Positions 42,288 through 50,063 of a stretch of DNA of 64,000 bases are shown in pieces. Position 1 is the first letter of the stretch. The number at the start of each line of letters is the position of its first letter. The notes under the pieces were generated by a model. The model did no database searches and was not told the DNA's origin. It worked only from the letters and a program-made list of their open reading frames with translations. The stretch is from RGIG9115 sp045128915 (lineage in GTDB: Bacteria; Bacillota; Clostridia; UBA1381): the NCBI GenBank assembly GCA_045128915.1, contig JBGVIT010000059.1, positions 27,628 through 91,627 on the forward strand. The letters are read 5' to 3'. The position numbers and the translations under genes are program-made.

Positions 42288-43718
42288 TCAGATTTTTGTA
42301 ATCTCGTCTTTTTTTGAAAGTATTTCATCAAATCTGTCAATATACGTCTTGGGATCTTTGAAATTAAAAATTCTTGTTATTTTACCGTCTTTAACTATCT
42401 TAGTGCTTCCTCCGCAGCCTGCGGCAATTATGGTCTGTGTTTCTTCCATAATATTTATATTGTAAAAGCTCATAAATCCGGGCTTTGAATATCCTACGTT
42501 TTCAAGATTTCCTGATATGTTCTTCTGTCTGTACATATAGTAGGGAATTCTGCCCGTTTCTTTCATTCTTTCCTGAGTATATGAAAGCATGCTGTTCATA
42601 AGCTTTCCGGTGGCAAGCTCTTCTCCTGAAAACCTGAAGTCAGCTGACCTTTTGACGCACATGGAATGAACTGTAATATTTTCAGGGTTCATTTCAAGAA
42701 CTTTATCAAGGCTGTATTTAAAATCTTCAAAGCTTTCGCCGGGAAGCCCTGCAATCAAGTCCATATTGATGTTGTCAAAGCCTGCATCTCGTGCCATTTT
42801 AAAAGCTTCTTCAGTCATTTGCGGAGTGTGCGCTCTGCCTACTCTTTCAAGAGTCTTTTGGTTCATAGTCTGGGGATTAATGCTTATTCTTGAAACTCCG
42901 CCCTGCTTTGCGCATAAAAGCTTTTCGGGCGTTATGGTATCAGGTCTTCCGGCTTCAAGGGTAAATTCGTCAAGACCATCGGGTGGTATAAGCAAAGACA
43001 GCTTTTCAAGAAGCATTGAAAGATGCTTTTCTGAAAGAGTGGTAGGTGTCCCGCCGCCTATATAGATGTTCTGCACAGTCTGATTGGTTTTTTTCAGAAC
43101 ATCGGCAGTTTTTTCAATCTCTTTCAAAAGAAGTTCTACATAACGGTCCATATACTTTCCGCTGAAGCGTACATCTGTTGAAACAAATGAGCAGTAAAGA
43201 CATCTTGTAGGGCAAAAAGGAATTCCCACATATATACTGACAGAGTCAGGCTTTGCCTTTTTAAGAATTTCCTTTTCGTTTTGAGCAACTGTCATGGCAA
43301 GCTGTGCTTTTTCCGGCTCCACCTCATAAAGGGATGTAAGCAGAGGCATAAGCTCGTCCTCTTTTATTCCGCTTTCAAGCAGCTCCCTCACGTTTTTTGC
43401 CGGTCGTATGCCGCTCATAACGCCCCAGGGCAGATTTATTCTTTTGATTTTCATTGCTGCGTGGCAGAAGCTTTTTGTTACTGCTGCATCAAATGCTTTT
43501 TTGAGCATCTTTTCGTTTTGTATATTATCCGTAGAGTAGTAGTAATCGTCATCATATACCTTTGCGCCGTATGTAATAGATGTATAAACATTAACTGTTT
43601 TTCCGTCATATGAAAAACCGCTGGATACCTGAACATCCTCGTTTTCATCAAAAAACAGACCGCAAAAAAGACGGAGCTTGTCCTCACATTCATATCCTGT
43701 TTGAAAAATAAGTATCAT
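42288..43718 (-). CDS. hemZ: Oxygen-independent coproporphyrinogen III oxidase-like protein HemZ
   Basis: Radical-SAM enzyme of the HemN family, HemZ branch. The 476-residue protein has a non-catalytic N-terminal domain (residues 1-155), then the [4Fe-4S]-binding CPTRCLYCSF (C-x3-C-x2-C, about 170-179), the IYIGGGTPTTL motif near 222 and INPQTMNQKTLERVGRAHT near 290. HemZ in Bacillus acts in anaerobic haem synthesis; HemW-type homologues serve as haem chaperones, so true activity is uncertain. The start at 43718 follows GGAG; a longer form from 43736 is not supported. It is the first gene of the leftward four-gene operon. Confidence 0.88.
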   Translation of the reverse strand: MILIFQTGYECEDKLRLFCGLFFDENEDVQVSSGFSYDGKTVNVYTSITYGAKVYDDDYYYSTDNIQNEKMLKKAFDAAVTKSFCHAAMKIKRINLPWGVMSGIRPAKNVRELLESGIKEDELMPLLTSLYEVEPEKAQLAMTVAQNEKEILKKAKPDSVSIYVGIPFCPTRCLYCSFVSTDVRFSGKYMDRYVELLLKEIEKTADVLKKTNQTVQNIYIGGGTPTTLSEKHLSMLLEKLSLLIPPDGLDEFTLEAGRPDTITPEKLLCAKQGGVSRISINPQTMNQKTLERVGRAHTPQMTEEAFKMARDAGFDNINMDLIAGLPGESFEDFKYSLDKVLEMNPENITVHSMCVKRSADFRFSGEELATGKLMNSMLSYTQERMKETGRIPYYMYRQKNISGNLENVGYSKPGFMSFYNINIMEETQTIIAAGCGGSTKIVKDGKITRIFNFKDPKTYIDRFDEILSKKDEITKI

Positions 43719-43871
43719 AATATTCACTCCGCCCACAATAATCCAACAATATTATATATTAAAAAGCATATGTTGTCAATAGAAAAAGTTTGCACAATGT
43801 CAGGGATTATAGCTTTAAAATCCTCTGTATTTGTTTAATTTGCCAAAAACAGTCCATATAACAAAAAAATG

Positions 43872-43900
43872 TTGACAAAACCCATTTTATTTGTTATACT
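43872..43900 (+). promoter_or_regulatory. Promoter of infC-rpmI-rplT
   Basis: TTGACA, a 17-base spacer and TATACT, about 145 bases upstream of infC. Confidence 0.85.
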
Positions 43901-43905
43901 TTTAA

Positions 43906-44046
43906 TGTAAAAAATCAAGCAGAGCGTCCGCTCTCACCGTACGACGAAGGTTTTGCGGTAAATACAGACATTTTCTTTTTGTTTGTTTGCGGATGTTTTT
44001 GCATCCGTTTTTTTGTGCATTGGCTAAAAGACAGGAGGGAATTGTT
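43906..44046 (+). promoter_or_regulatory. Structured leader of infC operon (L20-leader type)
   Basis: The 5' leader between promoter and infC contains an AGAGCG/CGCTCT hairpin (about 43921-43935), an ACCG...CGGT pairing (about 43938-43961) and then a terminator hairpin (43990-44014) before the ribosome binding site. This is the arrangement of Firmicutes leaders in which ribosomal protein L20 represses its own operon by promoting termination. The whole 328-base gap 43719-44046 is otherwise spacer. Confidence 0.65.
43990..44014 (+). terminator. Attenuator in the infC leader
   Basis: CGGATG, a short T loop and GCATCCG followed by seven T residues, positioned upstream of the infC ribosome binding site, so it terminates inside the leader. 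Confidence 0.82.
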
Positions 44047-44556
44047 ATTAGTAAGGATTTACAAATCAATGAGGAAATTCGTGATAAGGAAATCAGAGTA
44101 GTTACCGAAGACGGAGGACAGCTTGGCGTTATGTCTGCTGCACAAGCTCTCGACATCGCAACAGAAAAAGGTCTTGACCTTGTTAAGATTGCGCCTCAGG
44201 CACAGCCGCCGGTATGCAAGATTATGGACTACGGTAAGTATAAGTTCGAGCTTGCAAAGAAAGAAAAGGAGAACAGAAAGAACCAGAAGGTAATCAATAT
44301 CAAAGAGGTTCAGCTTTCACCTTCTATTGACACTAATGATTTTAATACGAAGTGCAACCATGCAATCCGTTTTCTCAAAAACGGTGATAAGGTTAAGGTT
44401 ACAGTACGTTTCAGAGGACGTGAGGTTACCCATTCTGAAATTGGTGAAACTTTACTTAATCGTTTTGCTGAGCAAGCATCAGAATACGGTACAATGGACC
44501 GTGCTCCCAAGCTTGAGGGCAGAAACATGACAATGTTCCTTATGCCAAAAGCGTAA
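44047..44556 (+). CDS. infC: Translation initiation factor IF-3, AUU start codon
   Basis: Binds 30S subunits and checks start-codon pairing. The 169-residue protein reads (M)SKDLQINEEIRDKEIRV, then YGKYKFELAKKEKENRKNQK linker and the C-terminal domain with VTVRFRGREVTH. The start is the rare codon ATT at 44047, with AGGAGGG 7 bases upstream; this matches the well-known AUU start of infC, through which IF-3 limits its own synthesis. An ATG at 43987 in frame overlaps the attenuator and would add about 20 non-homologous residues, so it is rejected. It is the first gene of infC-rpmI-rplT. Confidence 0.96.
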   Translation: MSKDLQINEEIRDKEIRVVTEDGGQLGVMSAAQALDIATEKGLDLVKIAPQAQPPVCKIMDYGKYKFELAKKEKENRKNQKVINIKEVQLSPSIDTNDFNTKCNHAIRFLKNGDKVKVTVRFRGREVTHSEIGETLLNRFAEQASEYGTMDRAPKLEGRNMTMFLMPKA

Positions 44557-44623
44557 TTTTTGCGGATGGCTTGTAAAATACCGAAGAATTCGGTTTAATC
44601 TAATATTTAAGGAGTGAAAAACT

Positions 44624-44821
44624 ATGCCGAAAATAAAAACACACAGAGGCGCAGCCAAGAGATTTTCTCTTACAAAGAATGGCAAGGTAAAGATGAACAA
44701 GGCATTCAGAAGACACATTCTCAACAAGAAGTCAACAAAGAGAAAAAGACATCTCAGAAAGCAGGCTTATTGTTCAGCAGCAAATGCAGCTGTTATCAAG
44801 AAGCTCATCCCTTATAAGTAA
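44624..44821 (+). CDS. rpmI: 50S ribosomal protein L35
   Basis: A 65-residue, highly basic ribosomal protein (PKIKTHRGAAKRFSLTKNGKV-type start, with KSTKRKRHLRKQ near 40-51) that binds 23S rRNA. AAGGAGTG precedes the ATG. It lies between infC and rplT in the standard order. Normal length. Confidence 0.97.
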   Translation: MPKIKTHRGAAKRFSLTKNGKVKMNKAFRRHILNKKSTKRKRHLRKQAYCSAANAAVIKKLIPYK

Positions 44822-44900
44822 TTTATTGCGGTATATAAAGCCGCGTCAGAAATTATCCGGTGTTTTTTAAAACACAAATTTGAAAGAGAGGTTAATACAC

Positions 44901-45254
44901 ATGGCAAGAGTTAAAGGTGCTTTAAATACACGCAAAAAACATAAAAAGATTTTAAAGCTTGCAAAAGGCTTCAGAGGTGCTGAAAGCAAGCAGTACAGAA
45001 CAGCTAATCAGGCTGTAATGCGTTCAATGCAGAATGCATACATCGGAAGAAAGCGCAGAAAGCGCGACTTCAGAAGACTCTGGATAGCACGTATCAGCGC
45101 AGCTGCAAAGATGAACGGCATGAACTATTCAACATTCATGAACGGCATCAAAAAAGCAGGAATCGAAATGAACAGAAAGATGCTTTCTGAAATCGCAATC
45201 GCAGATCCTGCTGCATTCGCTCAGCTCGTTGAAAAGGCAAAGTCAGCTAAATAA
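44901..45254 (+). CDS. rplT: 50S ribosomal protein L20
   Basis: A 117-residue basic ribosomal protein needed for early 50S assembly; in Firmicutes it also represses this operon through the leader RNA. It starts MARVKGALNTRKKHKKILK, with KGFRGAESKQYRTA near residue 21 and RDFRRLWIARISAA near 49. The start at 44901 follows GAGAGG; an in-frame upstream start at 44880 overlaps that region and would add residues not seen in the family. A terminator follows at 45263. Confidence 0.97.
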   Translation: MARVKGALNTRKKHKKILKLAKGFRGAESKQYRTANQAVMRSMQNAYIGRKRRKRDFRRLWIARISAAAKMNGMNYSTFMNGIKKAGIEMNRKMLSEIAIADPAAFAQLVEKAKSAK

Positions 45255-45262
45255 TTATAGAT

Positions 45263-45292
45263 AAAACCCATGCATTATGTGCGTGGGTTTTG
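45263..45292 (+). terminator. Terminator of the infC-rpmI-rplT operon
   Basis: AAAACCCATGCA pairs with TGCGTGGGTTTT across a 5-base loop. Confidence 0.85.
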
Positions 45293-45311
45293 TTGGATAA
45301 AGAGGTTTATT

Positions 45312-45896
45312 ATGAATAACAGAGAAAAGTTTTTGGAAATATATAATACCTATATAACAAGACCTGGTGCAGATAAGCTTTTAGAGTATATTGACAGCCC
45401 TGCAAGCGATTTCTTTACAGCCCCCGCAAGCGCAAGATTTCACGGCGCATATAATGGCGGCCTTGTAGAGCATAGCCTGAACGTGTATGAGTGTCTTGCG
45501 GATTATATGAACAGAAGTCGTGTAAGAGATATATACGAAGTAGAAGCTTCCGACGAAAGTATAGCCATAGTATCACTTCTTCACGACCTTTGCAAAATCA
45601 ACTGTTACAAGCCCGGCTTCAGAAACGTAAAGGATGAAAGCGGTACATGGATAAAGGTTCCGACCTTTGAATACGATGACAAAATGCCCTATGGCCATGG
45701 GGAGAAATCAGTATATATAATTAACGGCTTCATGCGTCTTTCAAGAGAAGAAGCCTTTGCCATAAGGTATCACATGGGCTTTTCAGGAACAGAGGACGCA
45801 AGAAATGTAGGAACTGCCTTTGAAATGTATCCTCTTGCATTTGCTCTTTCAACAGCAGATATGGAAGCTACATATTTCATTGAGGGCAAGAAATAA
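45312..45896 (+). CDS. HD-domain hydrolase-like protein
   Basis: A 194-residue cytoplasmic HD-superfamily protein. Metal-ligand candidates are H in GGLVEHSLNVYE (residues about 53-64), the HD pair in SLLHDLCKIN (about 93-102), H in YGHGEKS and H in IRYHMGF. HD proteins are phosphohydrolases acting on nucleotides or signalling molecules; the substrate here is unknown. The start at 45312 has AGAGG 7 bases upstream; a frame extended to 45270 would run through the rplT terminator. It sits alone between rplT and ftsH. Similar proteins occur in both chromosomes and phages. Confidence 0.8.
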   Translation: MNNREKFLEIYNTYITRPGADKLLEYIDSPASDFFTAPASARFHGAYNGGLVEHSLNVYECLADYMNRSRVRDIYEVEASDESIAIVSLLHDLCKINCYKPGFRNVKDESGTWIKVPTFEYDDKMPYGHGEKSVYIINGFMRLSREEAFAIRYHMGFSGTEDARNVGTAFEMYPLAFALSTADMEATYFIEGKK

Positions 45897-45948
45897 TTAT
45901 TGAGGTTGTGAACTTTTTGTAAAGAAAAGGCACAATTTCTTAAAACCA

Positions 45949-45977
45949 TTGCAAATGCAGTATTTAAATGATATACT
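45949..45977 (+). promoter_or_regulatory. Promoter of ftsH
   Basis: TTGCAA, a 17-base spacer and TATACT, about 50 bases upstream of the start. Confidence 0.65.
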
Positions 45978-46028
45978 GTTTTAGAAAACTATGGTGCAAT
46001 GCCTCGTCTTGTAATTATGGAGGATTAT

Positions 46029-47933
46029 ATGAACGAAAAAGACAAAAAAAATAAAAACAGCCGTCAGGGCAAAAATCCTTTTATACCATTTCTAATAATT
46101 TCAATAGTTGCCACAGTTTTGCTTAATATGCTCATGACAACTATTATGTCTCCCAAGACCGAAGAAATCACATACAGTAAGTTTCTTGAAATGGTAAAAT
46201 CGGGGGAAGTAAAGGAAGTTGTAATCGCCGCAGATAAAATACAGATAGCAAAAAAAGAAGCGGAAACAGAAACCACTTCCGATAAACTGTTAAAACTGTG
46301 GGGAATGACATCATCCTCAAAGCAAGAGGTATATTATACAGGCTATATTCCTGATGACAGACTGTATCAGCTTCTTGACGACAGCGGCGTTGAATATTCT
46401 ACTCCTATTCAGTATTCAAATCCCGTTCTTGACTTTGTTCTGGCGTGGGTATTGCCTCTTTTGTTTATGTACGCAATATTCTTCCTTATATCAAGGTCCC
46501 TTTCAAAGAAAATGGGCGGCGGTATAATGGGAGTCGGTCAGTCAAAAGCAAAAATGTATATGCAGAATAAAACGGGAGTCAGCTTTAAGGACGTTGCAGG
46601 TCAGGAGGAAGCTAAGGAATCTCTTAACGAAATAGTTGATTTTCTCCACAACCCTGCAAAATATACGGCTATTGGAGCAAAGCAACCTAAGGGCGCGCTT
46701 CTGGTAGGCCCGCCGGGAACCGGTAAAACCTTGCTTGCCAAAGCAGTTGCAGGCGAAGCAAATGTTCCGTTTTTCTCACTTTCAGGCTCCGAGTTCGTGG
46801 AAATGTTTGTTGGTGTCGGCGCTTCGAGAGTTCGTGACCTTTTCAAGCAGGCAGGCCAGCATGCGCCGTGTATAATATTCATAGACGAAATAGATGCAAT
46901 AGGCAAAAGCCGTGATAACCAGCTTGGCTCAAACGATGAACGTGAGCAGACGCTTAATCAGCTCCTTGCTGAAATGGACGGATTTGATTCTTCAAAGGGT
47001 GTAGTTATCCTTGCGGCAACAAACCGCCCCGAAATCCTTGATAAAGCACTTCTTAGACCGGGCAGATTTGACAGACGTATTATTGTGGAAAAGCCTGACC
47101 TTAAGGGAAGAGAAGCAATTTTAGAGGTTCATGCAAAGCATGTTAAGACAGAACCGGAAGTAAATCTTCACGAAATCGCTCTTGCTACAAGCGGGGCTGT
47201 GGGTGCAGACCTTGCAAACATGGTAAACGAAGCGGCGCTTCGGGCAGTCCGTATGGGCAGAAAGCTTGTGGCTCAGGAAGATTTAATGGAAGCTGTTGAA
47301 GTGATAATTGCAGGTAAGGAAAAGAAAGACAGAATACTCTCGCCTCAGGAAAAGAAAATAGTAGCATACCACGAAATAGGTCATGCCCTTGTTACTTTAG
47401 TATCGAAGAACACAGATCCCGTACAGAAAATCACAATCGTTCCCAGAACTATGGGCGCTCTTGGTTATACAATGCAGGTTCCCGAAGAAGAAAAATATCT
47501 CATGAACAAAGACGAAATAATTGATGAGATTACTGTATTGCTGGGCGGAAGAGCAGCAGAGGAGGTTGTATTTAATCTCAAAACCACCGGTGCTGCAAAT
47601 GATATAGAAAGAGCTACCGAGCTTGCACGAAACATGATTACCATTTATGGTATGAGTGACAAATTCGGCATGGCAGGTCTTGAAAGCATACAGAATAAAT
47701 ATCTCGATGGAAGAAGAGTTTCAAACTGCTCTCAGGAAACTATGGCAGGAGTAGATGACGAAATAAGAAAAACTCTTGAAGAGTGTCACAAAAAGGCAGT
47801 TGATATAATGAATTCAAACCGTGAGGCTATGGATAGAATAGCAGAGTTTCTTATTGAAAAGGAAACTATAACCGGAAAAGAATTTATGGAAATTTTCAAA
47901 GCCGATGAAAATAAAGAGGATGTTGCCGAATAA
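46029..47933 (+). CDS. ftsH: ATP-dependent zinc metalloprotease FtsH
   Basis: Membrane-bound AAA+ protease for membrane and regulatory proteins. The 634-residue protein has two membrane helices (residues about 18-38 and 125-148) enclosing an extracytoplasmic domain, Walker A GPPGTGKTLLAKA near 225, the pore motif FVGVGASRVRDLF, Walker B IIFIDEIDAIG, the SRH arginines (LRPGRFDRR) and the zinc site HEIGH near residue 445 (AYHEIGHALV). The start at 46029 is chosen for GGAGG 6 bases upstream; the in-frame ATG at 45999 would precede this site. In spore formers FtsH affects sporulation initiation. Normal length. Confidence 0.97.
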   Translation: MNEKDKKNKNSRQGKNPFIPFLIISIVATVLLNMLMTTIMSPKTEEITYSKFLEMVKSGEVKEVVIAADKIQIAKKEAETETTSDKLLKLWGMTSSSKQEVYYTGYIPDDRLYQLLDDSGVEYSTPIQYSNPVLDFVLAWVLPLLFMYAIFFLISRSLSKKMGGGIMGVGQSKAKMYMQNKTGVSFKDVAGQEEAKESLNEIVDFLHNPAKYTAIGAKQPKGALLVGPPGTGKTLLAKAVAGEANVPFFSLSGSEFVEMFVGVGASRVRDLFKQAGQHAPCIIFIDEIDAIGKSRDNQLGSNDEREQTLNQLLAEMDGFDSSKGVVILAATNRPEILDKALLRPGRFDRRIIVEKPDLKGREAILEVHAKHVKTEPEVNLHEIALATSGAVGADLANMVNEAALRAVRMGRKLVAQEDLMEAVEVIIAGKEKKDRILSPQEKKIVAYHEIGHALVTLVSKNTDPVQKITIVPRTMGALGYTMQVPEEEKYLMNKDEIIDEITVLLGGRAAEEVVFNLKTTGAANDIERATELARNMITIYGMSDKFGMAGLESIQNKYLDGRRVSNCSQETMAGVDDEIRKTLEECHKKAVDIMNSNREAMDRIAEFLIEKETITGKEFMEIFKADENKEDVAE

Positions 47934-47947
47934 GCAACATCCTTTTT
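47918..47947 (+). terminator. Terminator overlapping the ftsH stop codon
   Basis: GGATGTTGC pairs with GCAACATCC around the stop codon, followed by TTTTTGTT. The last codons of ftsH form the 5' arm. Confidence 0.85.
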
Positions 47948-47948
47948 G

Positions 47949-48803
47949 TTAAAATGTAATGGTGTGTTGTTTTGTTTCTGACTCGTGAGGCGGTATTACC
48001 AAAATACCGTCTTTTTTCGTGAAGTCATGACCTGAATCCGAGAAGTCAGGAGCTGACGACCATGCTTCGAGACATACATACTTTGCTTTGTACTTTGTCC
48101 AGATAAGGAAATAGTTATTGCCTTCAAAATCAAGGCTGATACATTCTCCGGTAATTGTGTTTTTAAGAGTTACCTTTCTTGATTTAAGACTGAACAAAGG
48201 TATAGCATCAATCTCAAAATACTCATCTTTCAGCGGCAACTCCTTTACGCCTTTTCCAAGGCATTTAGTCTTTTTGCTGACATATCCGCCCTCGATAATG
48301 TTGGCGTCAAGGTCTTCCTCCTGCTCGAAGATTACGCTGTATGCCTCCACGCCTTCGGGGCAGGCAAATGCTTCATGTCCGCCTGCTGCAGAGTACATTG
48401 TTTTGTCTGTGAGATTTGTGATTTTATATTCAACCTTAAGCTGATTATCTTTTAAAGTAAATATTACTCTGAACTCAAAATCATAGGGATATTTTTTTAG
48501 AGTTTCAGGTGTTGATTTAAGAAGAAAAACAGCCTGATTTTCTGATACGTTTTCAACTTCAAATTCGCTTGCTCTTGCAAAGCCGTGTTTTTCGAGGGTA
48601 TATTCTTTTCCGTCTAATATGTATTTATCGTCCTTGACAGCGCCGCATATGGGAAAGAGGATAGGAGCGTGAAATCCCCACACATCAGGATTTGCGTCCC
48701 ACATCATTTCCTTTCCGTTTTTAATAACACTTGTAAGCTCTGCTCCTAAGGTTGAGATTGAAACCTTAAGTGTTTCGTTTGATATTTTGATTAGCTGTGA
48801 CAT
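47949..48803 (-). CDS. Aldose 1-epimerase-family protein (LacX-like)
   Basis: A 284-residue cytoplasmic beta-sandwich mutarotase-like protein. Features are the N-terminal STLGAELTSVIKNGKEMMWD, then LFPICGAVKDDKY with family arginine replaced, HGFARASEFEVE near residue 74 (conserved HGFAR) and AAGGHEAFACPEG near 142 with the second conserved histidine. This matches the LacX/YihR-type branch of the GalM superfamily, acting on hexoses or hexose phosphates. It follows the GH32 gene by 15 bases in a two-gene leftward unit, so it may equilibrate anomers of the released sugar. Its exact substrate is inference. Confidence 0.87.
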   Translation of the reverse strand: MSQLIKISNETLKVSISTLGAELTSVIKNGKEMMWDANPDVWGFHAPILFPICGAVKDDKYILDGKEYTLEKHGFARASEFEVENVSENQAVFLLKSTPETLKKYPYDFEFRVIFTLKDNQLKVEYKITNLTDKTMYSAAGGHEAFACPEGVEAYSVIFEQEEDLDANIIEGGYVSKKTKCLGKGVKELPLKDEYFEIDAIPLFSLKSRKVTLKNTITGECISLDFEGNNYFLIWTKYKAKYVCLEAWSSAPDFSDSGHDFTKKDGILVIPPHESETKQHTITF

Positions 48804-48818
48804 ATTATTAATCTCCCT

Positions 48819-49922
48819 TTATAAAATAACAGTATAATTGTCCTCGCCGCCGTTTACAAAGACTTCAAGAACATATTGGTCACGAAGGACCTTTAAGTCC
48901 GTTACATCGCCCTTATGTACCACATCTTCCTTTCCCTCACGCCTTATAACAAAGCCGTCATTGGTTTTTATAACTGCGATGTCGGAATCTTTAAGAAGAT
49001 GCTGTACTTCTTTTATGGGATATGCGCGGATTTTTTCGTTTTCGATGATTATTTCTCTCGGCAAGGATAAGCAGCCGATGTCCTTTTGGAAAACACCCTC
49101 ATAATGCCATCCGGGAATCCATGAAATAAGTATGCATCTGCCGTTGTCATCAGTGAAGAACTGCCCTGCATATTGGTCGGGACCGTTATCTGTTCCTGCG
49201 CTGATTTTTGATGTAAACTTATGATTTTCAACTGTGCCTTCCATTATGGAGAAAGACCGTTCATTGTTAATGCCGACGGTAGATGCTGCAAGAAGATGGT
49301 TGCTTCCTATTTTTACAAAGGACGGACATTCCGCATATTTACAGTCATCCCATTCGTACATTATTCCCTTATAGTCCCACTCAAACATATTCTCGCTTTC
49401 ATATACAAGCAGACGCCCTTTTTTATTGTCAGGTCTGCCTGATGCAATAACGCATTGGAACTTCCCGTCACTTAAGCATATGGCAGGATCACGAAAGTTC
49501 GGGCTTCCATCTGAATGAGTAAGAGTAATTACGGGATTTTCACGGTACTTTTCAAAGTTTATGCCATCTGTTGAATATGCAACGCTGATTGCCTGATTCG
49601 GCTTTAATGTAATTTTGTCTTTAACAATTGATGTATAAAACAAATAAAGCACATCGTCTTTGACTATGGCAGTTCCCGACCAGCAACCATCGCAGTCATA
49701 CGGCTTGTCAGGACACAGCGCCGGCGGGAACTGTTCCCAATTAAGAAAATCCTTTGTTCTCGCATGTCCCCAATACACAGGCTCTCCTTTAGTGGTTTCA
49801 AAGTTGGGGCAATGCTGATAAAAAATATGATAATATCCCTTGTAATAAACGAGGCCGTTAGGATCATTTATCCATCCTTTTTCAGGCTTAAAATGATACA
49901 GAGGCTTATTATAATAATCCAT
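48819..49922 (-). CDS. GH32 beta-fructofuranosidase, short form
   Basis: Hydrolyses terminal beta-fructosides (sucrose, sucrose 6-phosphate or fructans). The 367-residue protein has the nucleophile motif GWINDPNGLVYY (residues about 15-26), the transition-state stabiliser NFRDPAIC near 147, the acid/base motif YAECPSFV near 195, and CDGCWSGTAIV near 78. No signal peptide, so it is intracellular. The family usually runs to about 480-500 residues with a C-terminal beta-sandwich; here only a short remnant (VLEVFVNGGEDNYTVIL) follows the propeller. No sucrose PTS or permease is adjacent. AAGGATATCTAAT precedes the ATG. Confidence 0.93.
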   Translation of the reverse strand: MDYYNKPLYHFKPEKGWINDPNGLVYYKGYYHIFYQHCPNFETTKGEPVYWGHARTKDFLNWEQFPPALCPDKPYDCDGCWSGTAIVKDDVLYLFYTSIVKDKITLKPNQAISVAYSTDGINFEKYRENPVITLTHSDGSPNFRDPAICLSDGKFQCVIASGRPDNKKGRLLVYESENMFEWDYKGIMYEWDDCKYAECPSFVKIGSNHLLAASTVGINNERSFSIMEGTVENHKFTSKISAGTDNGPDQYAGQFFTDDNGRCILISWIPGWHYEGVFQKDIGCLSLPREIIIENEKIRAYPIKEVQHLLKDSDIAVIKTNDGFVIRREGKEDVVHKGDVTDLKVLRDQYVLEVFVNGGEDNYTVIL

Positions 49923-49958
49923 ATTAGATATCCTTTCGCATGATAAATTATCAAGTCC

Positions 49959-49987
49959 ATTTTAACACAAAAAAATCAAAATTGCAA
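49959..49987 (-). promoter_or_regulatory. Promoter of the GH32-epimerase unit
   Basis: On the minus strand TTGCAA, a 17-base spacer and TAAAAT with an extended -10 TG, about 40 bases before the GH32 start. Confidence 0.6.
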
Positions 49988-50063
49988 TAAGAAAATCCAC
50001 AATTTGCATTAAATATAACAGCTTCAGCGGGAAACAATAAAACTGATGAAGGAGATGTATTAA

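Noticed and set aside
43987..44046. ATG-initiated N-terminal extension of infC
   Set aside because: It overlaps the attenuator stem-loop and adds residues not typical of IF-3; the AUU at 44047 has an ideal ribosome binding site and matches known infC starts.
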